A stretch of DNA of 64,000 nt from contig NC_020186.1 in the NCBI RefSeq assembly GCF_000315915.1, positions 682,001 through 746,000 of the forward strand, in the 5' to 3' direction. A model generated the notes under the pieces. That model worked only from the letters and a program-made list of their open reading frames with translations. It was not told the origin of the DNA and ran no database searches. The translations under genes and the position numbers were made by a program. Positions 42,580 through 53,200 of this stretch are shown piece by piece; position 1 is the stretch's first letter, and each line of letters begins with the position of its first letter. The DNA comes from Henningerozyma blattae CBS 6284. Taxonomy: Eukaryota > Ascomycota > Saccharomycetes > Saccharomycetales > Saccharomycetaceae.

Positions 42580-45500
42580 ATGCTTTCATTCTGTGATATT
42601 GAAAACCATCTTAACTCATATGATGATCAACAAAATGATAATAAATTAATTTTTTCAGAGATATTAAGTTGTTTAAATGAAAACAAACAATTACTTCTAA
42701 ATCCATCAATCTTTAATGATTATAATCACTCAAAATCGACAACTACAAACCCTAAAACTCTTAACCTAAGAGGCTCCACCTATACCATTGCTGAGGATGA
42801 TTTCCAAACGGCTCTCATGCTAAACAAATATTCTAATCTAAGTCTTAATGAATCTCTCCGAGTTCTAAGTTTAAGATCTGTTAAAATTAGAGACACAAAA
42901 ATATTATCCTTAGCATCTTATATCTATAATGAAAGAAATTCTGTTTGGAACTCGATCTTACTTTTATTGACTGAAACATCTTATCCTTTAATTGAAAAAC
43001 AATACGTGGAATATTTTGACTCTGTGAATTTAGAATTTACCAAAAATATCGTGAAATATTTACAAGAGTTGATGAATAATTATTTAGGCGTTGAATATAC
43101 TACTTCTGAAAGAGTTACAAGAAAGGATTTTGAGAAACTCAAAGCATTGAGAAAATCAAACGATTTAATTACCATCACGTTATTATTAAAACTGTTAACA
43201 ATTCTATATTTGCGTTCTAACCTACCTATTGAACAAACTTTGGATTGGGTGACTTTTTTAGAATCGTTGAAATTGTTTTACAATACCTTATACATGGAAA
43301 ATAATAAATTTGATGCTAAAGTAATTTCAACTATCAAATCACTAGTGTCAATTAATGGTCTAATTGTATTAGGTTTAGATACCACTACTTTTTCTATTAA
43401 ACCAGATATTCCATATTTTACTGATTCTTCCTCTTTTAAGCAATTACAAATGCTTCTAGTTAACTCAGATGATCCCTTATTGTTATATATGTGGTCCTTC
43501 ATACTATTTACCAAGAGCTGCTTATTAGAGGAAACCCCTGAAACTGAATTTCAATTTATTAAAGATGTATTTGATGATATTCCAATCTCTAATTTAACAA
43601 CTCAATTTGCTACAAAAGCCGAATCTTTAAATATATTTCAAACATTAAGGAATGTTACCAAAGCAATTACATCTAACTCAGTTTATTCCACTATATTATG
43701 CTCATATTTAAGTTTAGCTTTAAACTTTATTCCAATAAATATAGAAATGTCTGAAATTATCCGCGATGTACTATTAAGAACTCCAATTGAGTTTGTTGAG
43801 AAATTTTTAATTTCACCATCATTTGATAAGAAAGTTAAAATATTGACAGGTAAATTACCACTTGTCACTGAGGCATTAATACCACTAATAAACATTTCTA
43901 GTGTTCATCCAGAGTTTGCCGACTTTCAATGGAATAGTATCAATACATATATGGTTGAACTAAAACTTGGAGAACTTAATTATGACCTGGTTGATGATGA
44001 TAACACATCAATGTCTTCAGATTATATCGTATTAAAGACCGAATTACTAGTCACTCCACCTTTTGAAACCGATGAGAATTGTAAATTACCACTCCCTGCT
44101 GGTACCAAAGGTAAAATTATTCCAATTGTAAACTCAACTGAAGATGATGTTATTATATTTTCATTTCAATATAATGGTTGGTCTATGATAGGCCGCATTT
44201 TACAAAATATATGCGTATCTTATGTCGAGAAAAATACTGATCTATCTGAATTGGAAGAAAAGATTCTATGCTCTATTGTTCAATTGATTAGCACCATTGG
44301 ATCTTCTTACATTTCGAAGGAGAAATATGAGGATATTGTGGAACAACTTTCTTCGTTCGTTTCCCAAAATGACATTTTTACTATATTTTTTAGAATTTTC
44401 GAACATTCTTTACAAAAGAGAAAGTATTCCTTACTTACAATTTTTATGCATAGTTTACCAATTCTATTTACACATTCTCCAAGCATTATTTGGTCTTACT
44501 TAACTAGTTCTGAATTATTAGATAGACACGGGAAGAATGGTATGGTAACCTCAATCTTAGGATCATTAGAAATCCCAACCGGTGATTATGAATTTACCAT
44601 TGTACTATCCAAATTGGCAGATAAATTGGTTCAAAATTCATTAATGCTGAATTCTGACTATTCAGTTAGAGCCAAACAGGATGTAATTTATAAGTTAACT
44701 TTACATTTACTTCATGTATATGAAAGCTATCAATTTTGGATTTATTCAGACCGACAACAAAGATATGATCTTGGCTATTACTTAACTTCATTTTTTTCTC
44801 AAATGGTTCATCATGTTTATGGTATTGATTCTGAGTCAAAGTTAAAAGATAAATTTACCAGTGTAATCTCTGAAGCTAGTGAACGTATTGTGGAAACATT
44901 TTTGAACGCTCAATCTCCAGATGTACAAGCTGCAAGAACTCTAAGCACTGTTATATTATCATCCAACTCTGATTTGAATAGCGCAGCAAATTATCAATCA
45001 TTAAGTCAAACTTTTAAGAAAGTCATATATCTGTCCTATAAGTTTTCGAATCTTTTAATTGCGGTTAGAGGTTCATTACATTATCCACCAAGTACTTTTG
45101 AAAAAATATTATTCATCAAATCTCCAGAATTGGTAGAATTATATAATAAAAACTCTGCATTAAAAGCTAATGTTATTCAATTATTTGACTCACTAGTTGG
45201 AATTCCATGGACGGATAATTATCCATTTTTATTATCATATCTAGGGAAAGATCATTCAAAATTATTCCTAAATGCTATTTCATTAGATTTGAAATCTAAA
45301 ATCACAAGCCATAGATTATTAAAGAATATTTACTCATTTTTTAGTACGCTTATGGGTAGTAAACAAGATGGGCTAGCAATCTTATTCCTTACTGGATCAA
45401 TAGCTGAAGAGAAAGAAAAGAAGGAAAAAATTGGTGACTCTATTTTAGATATTTTAAAACAGAATGCTCTAAAATTAGATGTACTACCAGATAGTTTAGG

Positions 45501-47406
45501 TTGTGCGTTGCTTGATGCTATTGCATACTCATTAAACACATGGACTAAAACTAAAAATTCAAACATCGATTCTCAGTTTATTGACGTACTCTTAAAGAAG
45601 TTGAAAAAATTTCAATCAGATACAGATAAAAGATATGAATCTATTGAAGATACTTTAGTTTTGAGTAAGAAATACGAGCTCACCTCAAAGATTGTTGAAA
45701 TTTTTGCTTTGTACTTGTTCTCTTCTCATGATAATATTCCAAATTTACTCCAATTCTTTGAACAACCTGCTCTAGTAAGCTATATCAAACACGCTTTCAC
45801 TATTAATGATTATGATAATAAACTCCAAGAGAATATATCTTCTGAATTTCAAGGAATATGGCCTCATTTAAGATTATCTATGTTTAGTGTTGCACCATTA
45901 CTCAGAAAGATTATCGATAATGAACACACTACCTTTGACTTAGAATTTATGGATAGACTACTGGCGAACGATCCAAGATGGAAAGGAACTAACACAGTGG
46001 GGTTTAGAGAAAAAGTATTAAAAGCAACATCCAACTTTCAATGTACTCTTCATCAAATTAGTACCGCAAAAGCTTGGGGCGCATTATTAACTTCATATAT
46101 TAAAAAGTCCCCCAAAAAATTAAACATTTCTTTCCTAACTATTGCTTCATGCTTACTACAATGTAATATTGATATGCTAGATAGATCTGCTATAATGACA
46201 CAAGTGTATTGTGAAAGACTTGAATTGTGCTTTTTTATTTTATATGTAATTCACAATGATGGCACAATGATTCCAGAGGGTGAATTAATTGCCATCTTTT
46301 CCCAATTAATAATTATACTAAAATCGAACAGCTCTCTCTACTTGAGTAATATTGCAGACTCTAATAATAATAATTCATACAGACCAATATTTCGTTCTAT
46401 GCTAATAATATTAAAAATGGCTAATGCATCGAAGACTTTCCTTGAAAATGCTTCTGATGATTTATTAGAATTCTTTGAATTATCATTTTGTAAAGGTACA
46501 CATTTAATTTTCTCAGCTATTTTATCTGACATAAACGTTTTAAATTCAGACGGCGAGAGTGGCACTATTTTTAATATGGCCGAAAGATTTCAAGATTTAT
46601 TTACGTTATTATCAATATTCACACATATTAACAAATTCAAGCCAACAAATGACTTTAGCATTGTTTTAGCATCATCATTAAACGAGGTTGGTACTTTGAA
46701 AGTAATATTAAATATGTACTCTAGTGCACATTTATTCAAATTAAACAATGACATTATTCTTGGCCCTCTTATTTTAAGCTTTATCACTGAACTGTGCACA
46801 ATGAAACCAATCGCAGAAAAATTTATTACAAATGGACTCTTTGCCGTATTATTAGAAAGCCCGCTATCAATTATGATTCAACAAGGTAATATTAAGCCAG
46901 AATTATATCCTTCACTACATAACATTTGGAGAAATGGCTTATTACCTATTTGCTTAATCTTACTTTCTGAATTCGGTTCACAAATGCTATCAGATTGTTG
47001 TTTATTCGTATCTTACTTTTCTAAACAAATTAAATCTACTATATCAATATGGTCTGATTCTAATTTAAGAATATCTAATCCTCTAATTGTTGAAACTTCG
47101 CAATTAATTTTACTACAAAAGATATTTGAAAGTTTAGATTACAAGAACTTCTTATCTAAAGCAAGTGCTGGCCATAGCAGCAAAGAAACTAATATTGAAT
47201 TAATAACTGGCTTAGATTCTTCTTTCGATAGAAAATTATTGAACTCTGAGCTAAATAGATTATTAATTCATCCTAAATATTTGAATTCTCGAATAATTGC
47301 CAGTAATTTAGAAGAACAGTACTCATTAGATGATGAAAGTTTAAGAGTCGGGTTTGTCAAGGATGTTATTCAAAAAATAAAAGCTTTACAGGAATCTTTA
47401 AACTAA
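42580..47406 (+). CDS. NUP188: Nucleoporin Nup188
   Basis: Large alpha-solenoid subunit of the inner ring of the nuclear pore complex. 1608 residues against 1655 in yeast. No short catalytic motif is expected. The call rests on length, all-helical composition, the N-terminal pattern (LNENKQLLLNP...FQTALMLNKYSNLSLNESLRVL) and position beside MDM1, SEC65 and PML39, as in S. cerevisiae YML103C-YML107C. An SH3-like insert is plausible near residues 505-545 (LPAGTKGKIIPI). Nup192 is the related alternative, but it sits in a different neighbourhood. Confidence 0.88.
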   Translation: MLSFCDIENHLNSYDDQQNDNKLIFSEILSCLNENKQLLLNPSIFNDYNHSKSTTTNPKTLNLRGSTYTIAEDDFQTALMLNKYSNLSLNESLRVLSLRSVKIRDTKILSLASYIYNERNSVWNSILLLLTETSYPLIEKQYVEYFDSVNLEFTKNIVKYLQELMNNYLGVEYTTSERVTRKDFEKLKALRKSNDLITITLLLKLLTILYLRSNLPIEQTLDWVTFLESLKLFYNTLYMENNKFDAKVISTIKSLVSINGLIVLGLDTTTFSIKPDIPYFTDSSSFKQLQMLLVNSDDPLLLYMWSFILFTKSCLLEETPETEFQFIKDVFDDIPISNLTTQFATKAESLNIFQTLRNVTKAITSNSVYSTILCSYLSLALNFIPINIEMSEIIRDVLLRTPIEFVEKFLISPSFDKKVKILTGKLPLVTEALIPLINISSVHPEFADFQWNSINTYMVELKLGELNYDLVDDDNTSMSSDYIVLKTELLVTPPFETDENCKLPLPAGTKGKIIPIVNSTEDDVIIFSFQYNGWSMIGRILQNICVSYVEKNTDLSELEEKILCSIVQLISTIGSSYISKEKYEDIVEQLSSFVSQNDIFTIFFRIFEHSLQKRKYSLLTIFMHSLPILFTHSPSIIWSYLTSSELLDRHGKNGMVTSILGSLEIPTGDYEFTIVLSKLADKLVQNSLMLNSDYSVRAKQDVIYKLTLHLLHVYESYQFWIYSDRQQRYDLGYYLTSFFSQMVHHVYGIDSESKLKDKFTSVISEASERIVETFLNAQSPDVQAARTLSTVILSSNSDLNSAANYQSLSQTFKKVIYLSYKFSNLLIAVRGSLHYPPSTFEKILFIKSPELVELYNKNSALKANVIQLFDSLVGIPWTDNYPFLLSYLGKDHSKLFLNAISLDLKSKITSHRLLKNIYSFFSTLMGSKQDGLAILFLTGSIAEEKEKKEKIGDSILDILKQNALKLDVLPDSLGCALLDAIAYSLNTWTKTKNSNIDSQFIDVLLKKLKKFQSDTDKRYESIEDTLVLSKKYELTSKIVEIFALYLFSSHDNIPNLLQFFEQPALVSYIKHAFTINDYDNKLQENISSEFQGIWPHLRLSMFSVAPLLRKIIDNEHTTFDLEFMDRLLANDPRWKGTNTVGFREKVLKATSNFQCTLHQISTAKAWGALLTSYIKKSPKKLNISFLTIASCLLQCNIDMLDRSAIMTQVYCERLELCFFILYVIHNDGTMIPEGELIAIFSQLIIILKSNSSLYLSNIADSNNNNSYRPIFRSMLIILKMANASKTFLENASDDLLEFFELSFCKGTHLIFSAILSDINVLNSDGESGTIFNMAERFQDLFTLLSIFTHINKFKPTNDFSIVLASSLNEVGTLKVILNMYSSAHLFKLNNDIILGPLILSFITELCTMKPIAEKFITNGLFAVLLESPLSIMIQQGNIKPELYPSLHNIWRNGLLPICLILLSEFGSQMLSDCCLFVSYFSKQIKSTISIWSDSNLRISNPLIVETSQLILLQKIFESLDYKNFLSKASAGHSSKETNIELITGLDSSFDRKLLNSELNRLLIHPKYLNSRIIASNLEEQYSLDDESLRVGFVKDVIQKIKALQESLN

Positions 47407-47578
47407 AAGCATACTGATTTTAATGAACAGGCGGTACTATTATTATATTAAATTAGATATATATTACGTATTTAATTAAATTAAAATGTATATTAGATTA
47501 AATATCTTTTTGAATATTTAATGAAGGGGATTTAAGAAAGTGCGTTACATTAAAGAAACATCAGCATTAAATGAGAAG

Positions 47579-48898
47579 TTATTTTCCTAAGAACATTTTC
47601 CTAAAATCCTCGTTTGTCATAGTACCTTTTTCTTCAGAAGTTACTCTTTGAAGATTAACTGACGTTGTCGAAGTATCTATGTCTTTGAGATTGTTAGAAA
47701 TTGGCGTTTTATTGGTGTGGTGGTCTTTGTTTGAATTCTTCAGATCGTGAATAGTTCCACAATGGATAACGTTATTTTGAAAACGTTGGCCATTTAATCC
47801 CATCATAAGTTTTGCAGCTATAGTTTCTGATTTGCATACGATTAAACAGCCACTATAATCAGTCACTAAATATACCTTGTCAAGATCATCCTGTGACACA
47901 GTTGGAATGATCTTTAAAACAAATGCAGTGATTTTTTCTTTAGATATCTTATCTGATATAATAGGATGCAATGAGACTGTCCGTGATATTTTATCACTAT
48001 GTCGAGCAGATAATAAACTTTTTATTTCTTGTCTCTCTAGATAAGGTTTTTGTTCTGCTATTGTTATTGATATTGGATTAGATCCAACTTTAAGGTATGA
48101 ATTATTTAATTTAATTGCTTTTTCTGCGCTTTCAGCATTGAGAAATATGATAAATGCAAAACTATTTGATTTATTATTAGGAGATATTATTCGAATATTT
48201 TGAATTTCTCCACAGACTAGAAAGTAAGTTTTCAAAATTTCTTCTGTTGCTAATTCATTATCAATATTTCTGACAAGGATTTCTCTTTTCTCTTTAATTG
48301 CAGAATCAGATCTCTCTTGTTTCATTGCAGGATTTGATAATTTGGCCACTAATTTATATCCATGAATATTTTTATCATTGAATCTACTAACTGCTAGTAA
48401 AGCTTCCTTATTAGAGCAAACATCAACGTAGCAAAACCGTCTCTTTGAATTGAAGCGTAATGAGGGGAATCTTATACTTAATGGAAGAATATTATTTTCT
48501 TTAAAGATGCTTCTGATATCGGATACTTCAAAGGTGGGTGGAAAATTGGTTATCCAAATAGTTGAATCCACTAATGGTTTCACAATGATTTCATTTTGTC
48601 CAATTTTCTTAAAAGTTTTTGTTTGGGCAATAAGGACATCGTTATAGCTTTCAAACTCAAGTCTTGCAATTTTAGATGAATTATCTAACGTAGCAACAAG
48701 ATCAATATGAATAATATTTCCACAATCATGGAAAATATTACGAGTCTTTTGTTGGTTATAACTTTTTGGCAGATTAGTTACAATAATTGTGGAAACTTCT
48801 CTGTTTCTAGATTGAGAATGATGATGTGAATTAAATTTTTTGGTAGAAGTAAATCCTGTTTCATTTTCTAATTCACGCTTTCTAATATCTTGGGACAT
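47579..48898 (-). CDS. PRP24: U6 snRNP protein Prp24
   Basis: Splicing factor that anneals U6 with U4 snRNA and recycles the U4/U6 particle. 439 residues against 444 in yeast. Four RNA-recognition motifs are visible at roughly 36-105, 110-185, 206-285 and 310-390; IIVTNLPKSY, IWITNFPPTF and ILVRNIDNEL open the first three. The last is degenerate, as in yeast. The C-terminal box NEDFRKMFLGK is the conserved Lsm-contacting end. It shares a 288-base divergent promoter with TMA23, the same arrangement as YMR268C/YMR269W. Confidence 0.95.
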   Translation of the reverse strand: MSQDIRKRELENETGFTSTKKFNSHHHSQSRNREVSTIIVTNLPKSYNQQKTRNIFHDCGNIIHIDLVATLDNSSKIARLEFESYNDVLIAQTKTFKKIGQNEIIVKPLVDSTIWITNFPPTFEVSDIRSIFKENNILPLSIRFPSLRFNSKRRFCYVDVCSNKEALLAVSRFNDKNIHGYKLVAKLSNPAMKQERSDSAIKEKREILVRNIDNELATEEILKTYFLVCGEIQNIRIISPNNKSNSFAFIIFLNAESAEKAIKLNNSYLKVGSNPISITIAEQKPYLERQEIKSLLSARHSDKISRTVSLHPIISDKISKEKITAFVLKIIPTVSQDDLDKVYLVTDYSGCLIVCKSETIAAKLMMGLNGQRFQNNVIHCGTIHDLKNSNKDHHTNKTPISNNLKDIDTSTTSVNLQRVTSEEKGTMTNEDFRKMFLGK

Positions 48899-49186
48899 TT
48901 ATGAATAAAAGTTGTTAATTGTTATATAAAATTAGTGCTCATCTTGTAAAATATTAGTTATTTATGTATACATATTTGAAACCTTTTTCTGATATTAATA
49001 TTGCCATCATTTTTCTACTTTTGTCTGTTTCCTAAACGGATCTTTTTTTCAATGAAAAGCGATGAGACTTTTAAAAAAAAAAAAATTATTCAATCATTTC
49101 TCTTTATTAATTATATAATTCAAAGTAATTAAAACTTTGAATAAGGTATAAATAAGCAGCTTTATTACTGAATATTCTAGTATACA
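48899..49186. promoter_or_regulatory. Divergent PRP24/TMA23 promoter
   Basis: Contains a perfect PAC motif and poly(A) tracts. See the separate PAC entry. Confidence 0.6.
49059..49066 (+). promoter_or_regulatory. PAC motif GCGATGAG upstream of TMA23
   Basis: Exact match to the PAC element of ribosome-biogenesis promoters (bound by Dot6/Tod6 and Pbf factors). It lies about 120-150 bases before the TMA23 start, followed by a long A-run. It suits a gene linked to ribosome assembly. Confidence 0.7.
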
Positions 49187-49819
49187 ATGGTAACATCATT
49201 AGGAAGAATGGATAGCAAAGAGTACTTGGTTTCCTACGGCTGGAAAGAGGGAGAAGCACTACGAGATGGCGGTTTAAAGAAACCTATTCTTGTAAAACAT
49301 AAGAGAGACAAAAAGGGATTAGGCAATTCTCCAGGTAATGATGATAGTGAAGCTTGGTGGGAGCGTTTATTTGATGGTCAACTTAAATCATTGGATGTTA
49401 GCGTTAGTGGGAGTTCGTCAAGCAGTTCTATTTCTTTCAAGCAAGACTCTCCAGTAGCCACTGCAGTCTCTCGCCAAAGTTCCCCATTATACTCCTGGTT
49501 TGTAAAAGGTGAAGGCCTCAAAGGCACAATTGGACAGAAGATTACAGATGAAGAACCTAAAGTTATTTCTATAAGCAAAAAGAGAAAGAGAGACGATGAT
49601 ACTTCACATAACTCTAGGTCTAAAAAAAGCAAAAAAGATAAATCAAAAGAGAAATCTAAAAAAGATAAGAAAGAAAAGAAAGTCAAGAAGGCTAAGAAAG
49701 ATAAAAAAGATAAGAAAGAAAAGAAAGAGAAGAAACATAAAATAGAGAAGAAAGAAAAGATGGATAAAAAGTGCAAAAAGGAAAAAATAACCAAGATAGT
49801 TGAAAAGAGAGAAAAATAA
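49187..49819 (+). CDS. TMA23: G-patch nucleolar protein Tma23
   Basis: Nucleolar protein associated with ribosome biogenesis. A G-patch-like segment (SYGWKEGEALRDGGLKKPI...KGLG) lies at about 14-46 and is followed by AWWERLFDG. The C-terminal third is an extreme Lys/Glu repeat (KKDKK/KKEKK) that would form a charged tail and nucleolar signal. The frame opens at 49187, but the yeast protein starts at the residue matching the second ATG (49208, MDSKEYL), which is the likelier start. 210 or 203 residues, against 211 in S. cerevisiae (YMR269W). Confidence 0.93.
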   Translation: MVTSLGRMDSKEYLVSYGWKEGEALRDGGLKKPILVKHKRDKKGLGNSPGNDDSEAWWERLFDGQLKSLDVSVSGSSSSSSISFKQDSPVATAVSRQSSPLYSWFVKGEGLKGTIGQKITDEEPKVISISKKRKRDDDTSHNSRSKKSKKDKSKEKSKKDKKEKKVKKAKKDKKDKKEKKEKKHKIEKKEKMDKKCKKEKITKIVEKREK

Positions 49820-50287
49820 TTCATACAATCACATTTAAGTCTCATAAATTCTCATAGCTCTCTAATACATTCTTAGACAAAAGCATCCTATAGTACGTTG
49901 GTAATAAATATATGTAATTATGTAATTACCACGCTACAGTAACTGTATTCTAATTTGAACTGCATTAAGATATCGTTTTTCTTTACTGTCACTATAGCAA
50001 CGTCTGATTTTTTTTTTCAAAAAATTCTTAATTGTGACACAGCGTGTTCGATTCTTAAACGGAATATTTTTATTTTTATTTTTTTTTATTTTCATTAATA
50101 TTTACCAAACAAATAGATACATTGTGAAAACAGAATTTGATCTATGTATACAAAAGAATCAAGATTTTAAAATAGTCAAGGGGAATTTTGGGGATAGAAA
50201 TTCTAATTATAGGAATATTCAAGTAACCTATATTCAACAAACTCTATACATTACCTCTAGCCCTTTGAAATTGCATAATGCACTGAA
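49820..50287. other. Spacer between TMA23 and MDM1
   Basis: AT-rich promoter of MDM1. An 85-codon frame at 50034 opens with GTG, not ATG, and ends just before MDM1. It is not considered a gene. Confidence 0.6.
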
Positions 50288-53200
50288 ATGAACCAACTAT
50301 ACCTTTATTTTTTAGGATTTACATGGTTAGTGATTGTCAGACATAATTTTATATTATCATTCTTGGTAGGAGCTGCCCCAATTTTATTAATATTTATATA
50401 CTTGGCATTATTTTCTTCCTATGATGAAGTTAACATTGTTGTTCCAAAGAGCCTCAATACATTGAATACAAGGATCAAAGATGAGGAAAATCAAAATGTT
50501 TCAACTACAATTGAATCGTTAGAGAATCGGGAGAATAATCATTTTCTCGAGGACTATCCAGAAATTTCTAAAGAACTTTGTGATATTATACATTATGTGA
50601 TTGATGATTATGTCATGAATTGGTTTTATCATTTAAACCCTAGTCAGGATTCTCCTTTTCCCAAAACAGTAGAACTTATTTTGAAGAGCATTGTTGAATC
50701 AATCAGTAATAATTTAAAGAATAACGATATGACTGAGTTTTTCATCCTACGCCTGATTCCAATTTTTAATTTGCATTTTAATGCCTATAACACATCGGTA
50801 AAGAATATTAAAACAAATCAACAATCTTCAAACATTAATCTAGCTGAAAGAGGCATCTTCCAAAACACTGATTTAGAATTAGCGGTAGAATTTAATAATA
50901 TTTATAGAATTCATTCTGCATTATCTTTGAGAACTAATAAATTGAAACAAGATATTTTGAATTATTCGAGAACCATATCAGTAAAGCTACTCTCTACTTT
51001 ATTGGATGATACTGACTTATCTTCACCACTAATTTCATCTTTAATTAGAGAAATTGTAGCCACTTCTCTTTTGAATCCATTACTAAGTAAATATTCCGAA
51101 CCAGATAATTGGAATGAACTACTTTTGTCTGTTTCAAAAAATATTTTAAAAGAGAGAGATCAAGTGTATGAAATTAAGAAAATATTATCAAAAGAAATCC
51201 GAGATGAAAATTTTCACAATGAGGAAGTTAAATCTTTTAGTAATTTAAATGATTTTCCACGGTTATCAATTGATTTCACTGAGAAACAATTCGAGACATT
51301 CTTAAAGTGCCTAAATTCTTTAAATACAAAATCTGATTTGAAAGTCTTGCAATTGCAATTGATTCCTTGCTTGCTAAAGATTAATCGTACCCCAGTTCTT
51401 ACCAAGGACGAACAAATTTTTCAAAAGAGATTAATATTATCCTTAAATTTAATAAAATCAAAACTTTATATTATTGATCCAAAATCTAAAAGAGCATCAC
51501 TTACTTTAAATTCAACTGCTTCAACTTTGGATGATAGTAGCAGCTCAATAGATACTTTGTTGAAAGAATTCGAATTCATTATCAAAACTATTAGTTTAGA
51601 CACTATACTTTTGGATAAAAATTGTATTACCTATTTCTTCGAATACTTGAAATCATTACCCACAAATGATGGTGAAATAATTTTAGAGTATTGGCTTACT
51701 GTCAAGAAAATTAAAAATCCATTAGAGAATCCATTTTCTGACACTTTTGTTGCTACTCTCTCCAAAGCAGATCTTCTTAATATTTGGGATATAAAAGAAA
51801 AATATTTTAATCAAGAAAATAATTTACAAGTAATGAATAAAATTAATCAAGAATTAACTAATAATATTCAATATACAACAACAGATGAAGAACAATTTTG
51901 TTCTGATACGGATACTTCTTCTTTAGTGAGAAAAAGTATACTATTGTTACAAATCCAGTCAGAAACAATATTGAATGATAAATATTTTGAAAATTTTAAA
52001 AAATCAGATTTCTTCTTGAAAATGGTTTCAAATCCAAATTTCAACTCAAATGAATTGTATTCATTGTTTTTCAAGAATGATAATAAAATATCTCGTTCCA
52101 GAACAAGAAAAGACAGATCCAGTTCGTTGGTTGATCAAAAACCTCAAAATGTAAATGCAGTTAAAATTTTTACAAATCCTAACTTAAATGAAGCTCTAGA
52201 TAATATTTTGCATGAAGATACCAAAAGAGTTCATAAAAAGACTAAATCACCTAATGATTTCTTATTTGGAGAAGATAATCTGTTTAATAATAGCACACCT
52301 AAGCTATTTGAAGACGAACGTTCTAAAGTTTACAGTTCTCCGAATATACTTAAGGATAGAAATAAATCAACTCAGAGTGAAATGCTACAAAAGAATAGAC
52401 CTGTACTAAAAACTAGTAGTTCGGATCCGGAGTTTATTAATATCGTTACTACAAGTCCTATATTAACATCTGTAGATTCAAATTCTGATTCTGATCTTGA
52501 TGATATGATTGGTAAAAATAGTTCTCAATCTGCATTAAATGCTGATTCAGATGTAGATGATGAAGATATATTTGAAGATAATAAATCTTTAATAAAGCAA
52601 ACCTCTAAGAATATTAACTTTAAAGAAGAAATTGGTAATTTAACTATATCGATGGATCAAATTGAAAAGGAATTAAATCTTTTGAAACATTTATTATTAA
52701 AAGCTGAATTAACAAACAGTAAAGAACAACTACATATTCTACAGAAGTCACAGAGATCACTAACAAGAGAACTAATAAATAAAGATCTCTTAAAACAGCA
52801 ATATATCGTACAAGAAAATGCAAAGAGTCTATATGGAAAAACTAAGTTATTTATTAGGTCTTATTTTTCAGATGATATTTTTGATGATGGCAATGAAATT
52901 GTATATTATCTAATTACAGTAAATTATATTATCAATGGACAATTGAAGACATGGGAAGTAGCTAGAAGATTCAGTGAATTTGTTAAATTAAATTCCCACT
53001 TAAAAAGACATTTTAAAAAATTAGTATACCATTTACAAGGTAAAGATGGCTTTCCGAAAAAAGTTCATGTGTCATTAAAATACCACATATCAAAGACTTT
53101 ATTATACGATGAGAGAAAATCAAAATTAGAAAATTATCTAAGACAATTGCTGATAATTCCAGAAATTTGTGAAGATGATTTTTTGAAGAAATTTTTAACA

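Noticed and set aside
49378..49845. 155-codon Phe/Ser-rich minus-strand ORF
   Set aside because: Antisense of the Lys/Glu repeat tail of TMA23.
50034..50291. 85-codon frame just before MDM1
   Set aside because: It opens with GTG and is AT-driven; MDM1 already has a fitting N-terminal anchor of its own.
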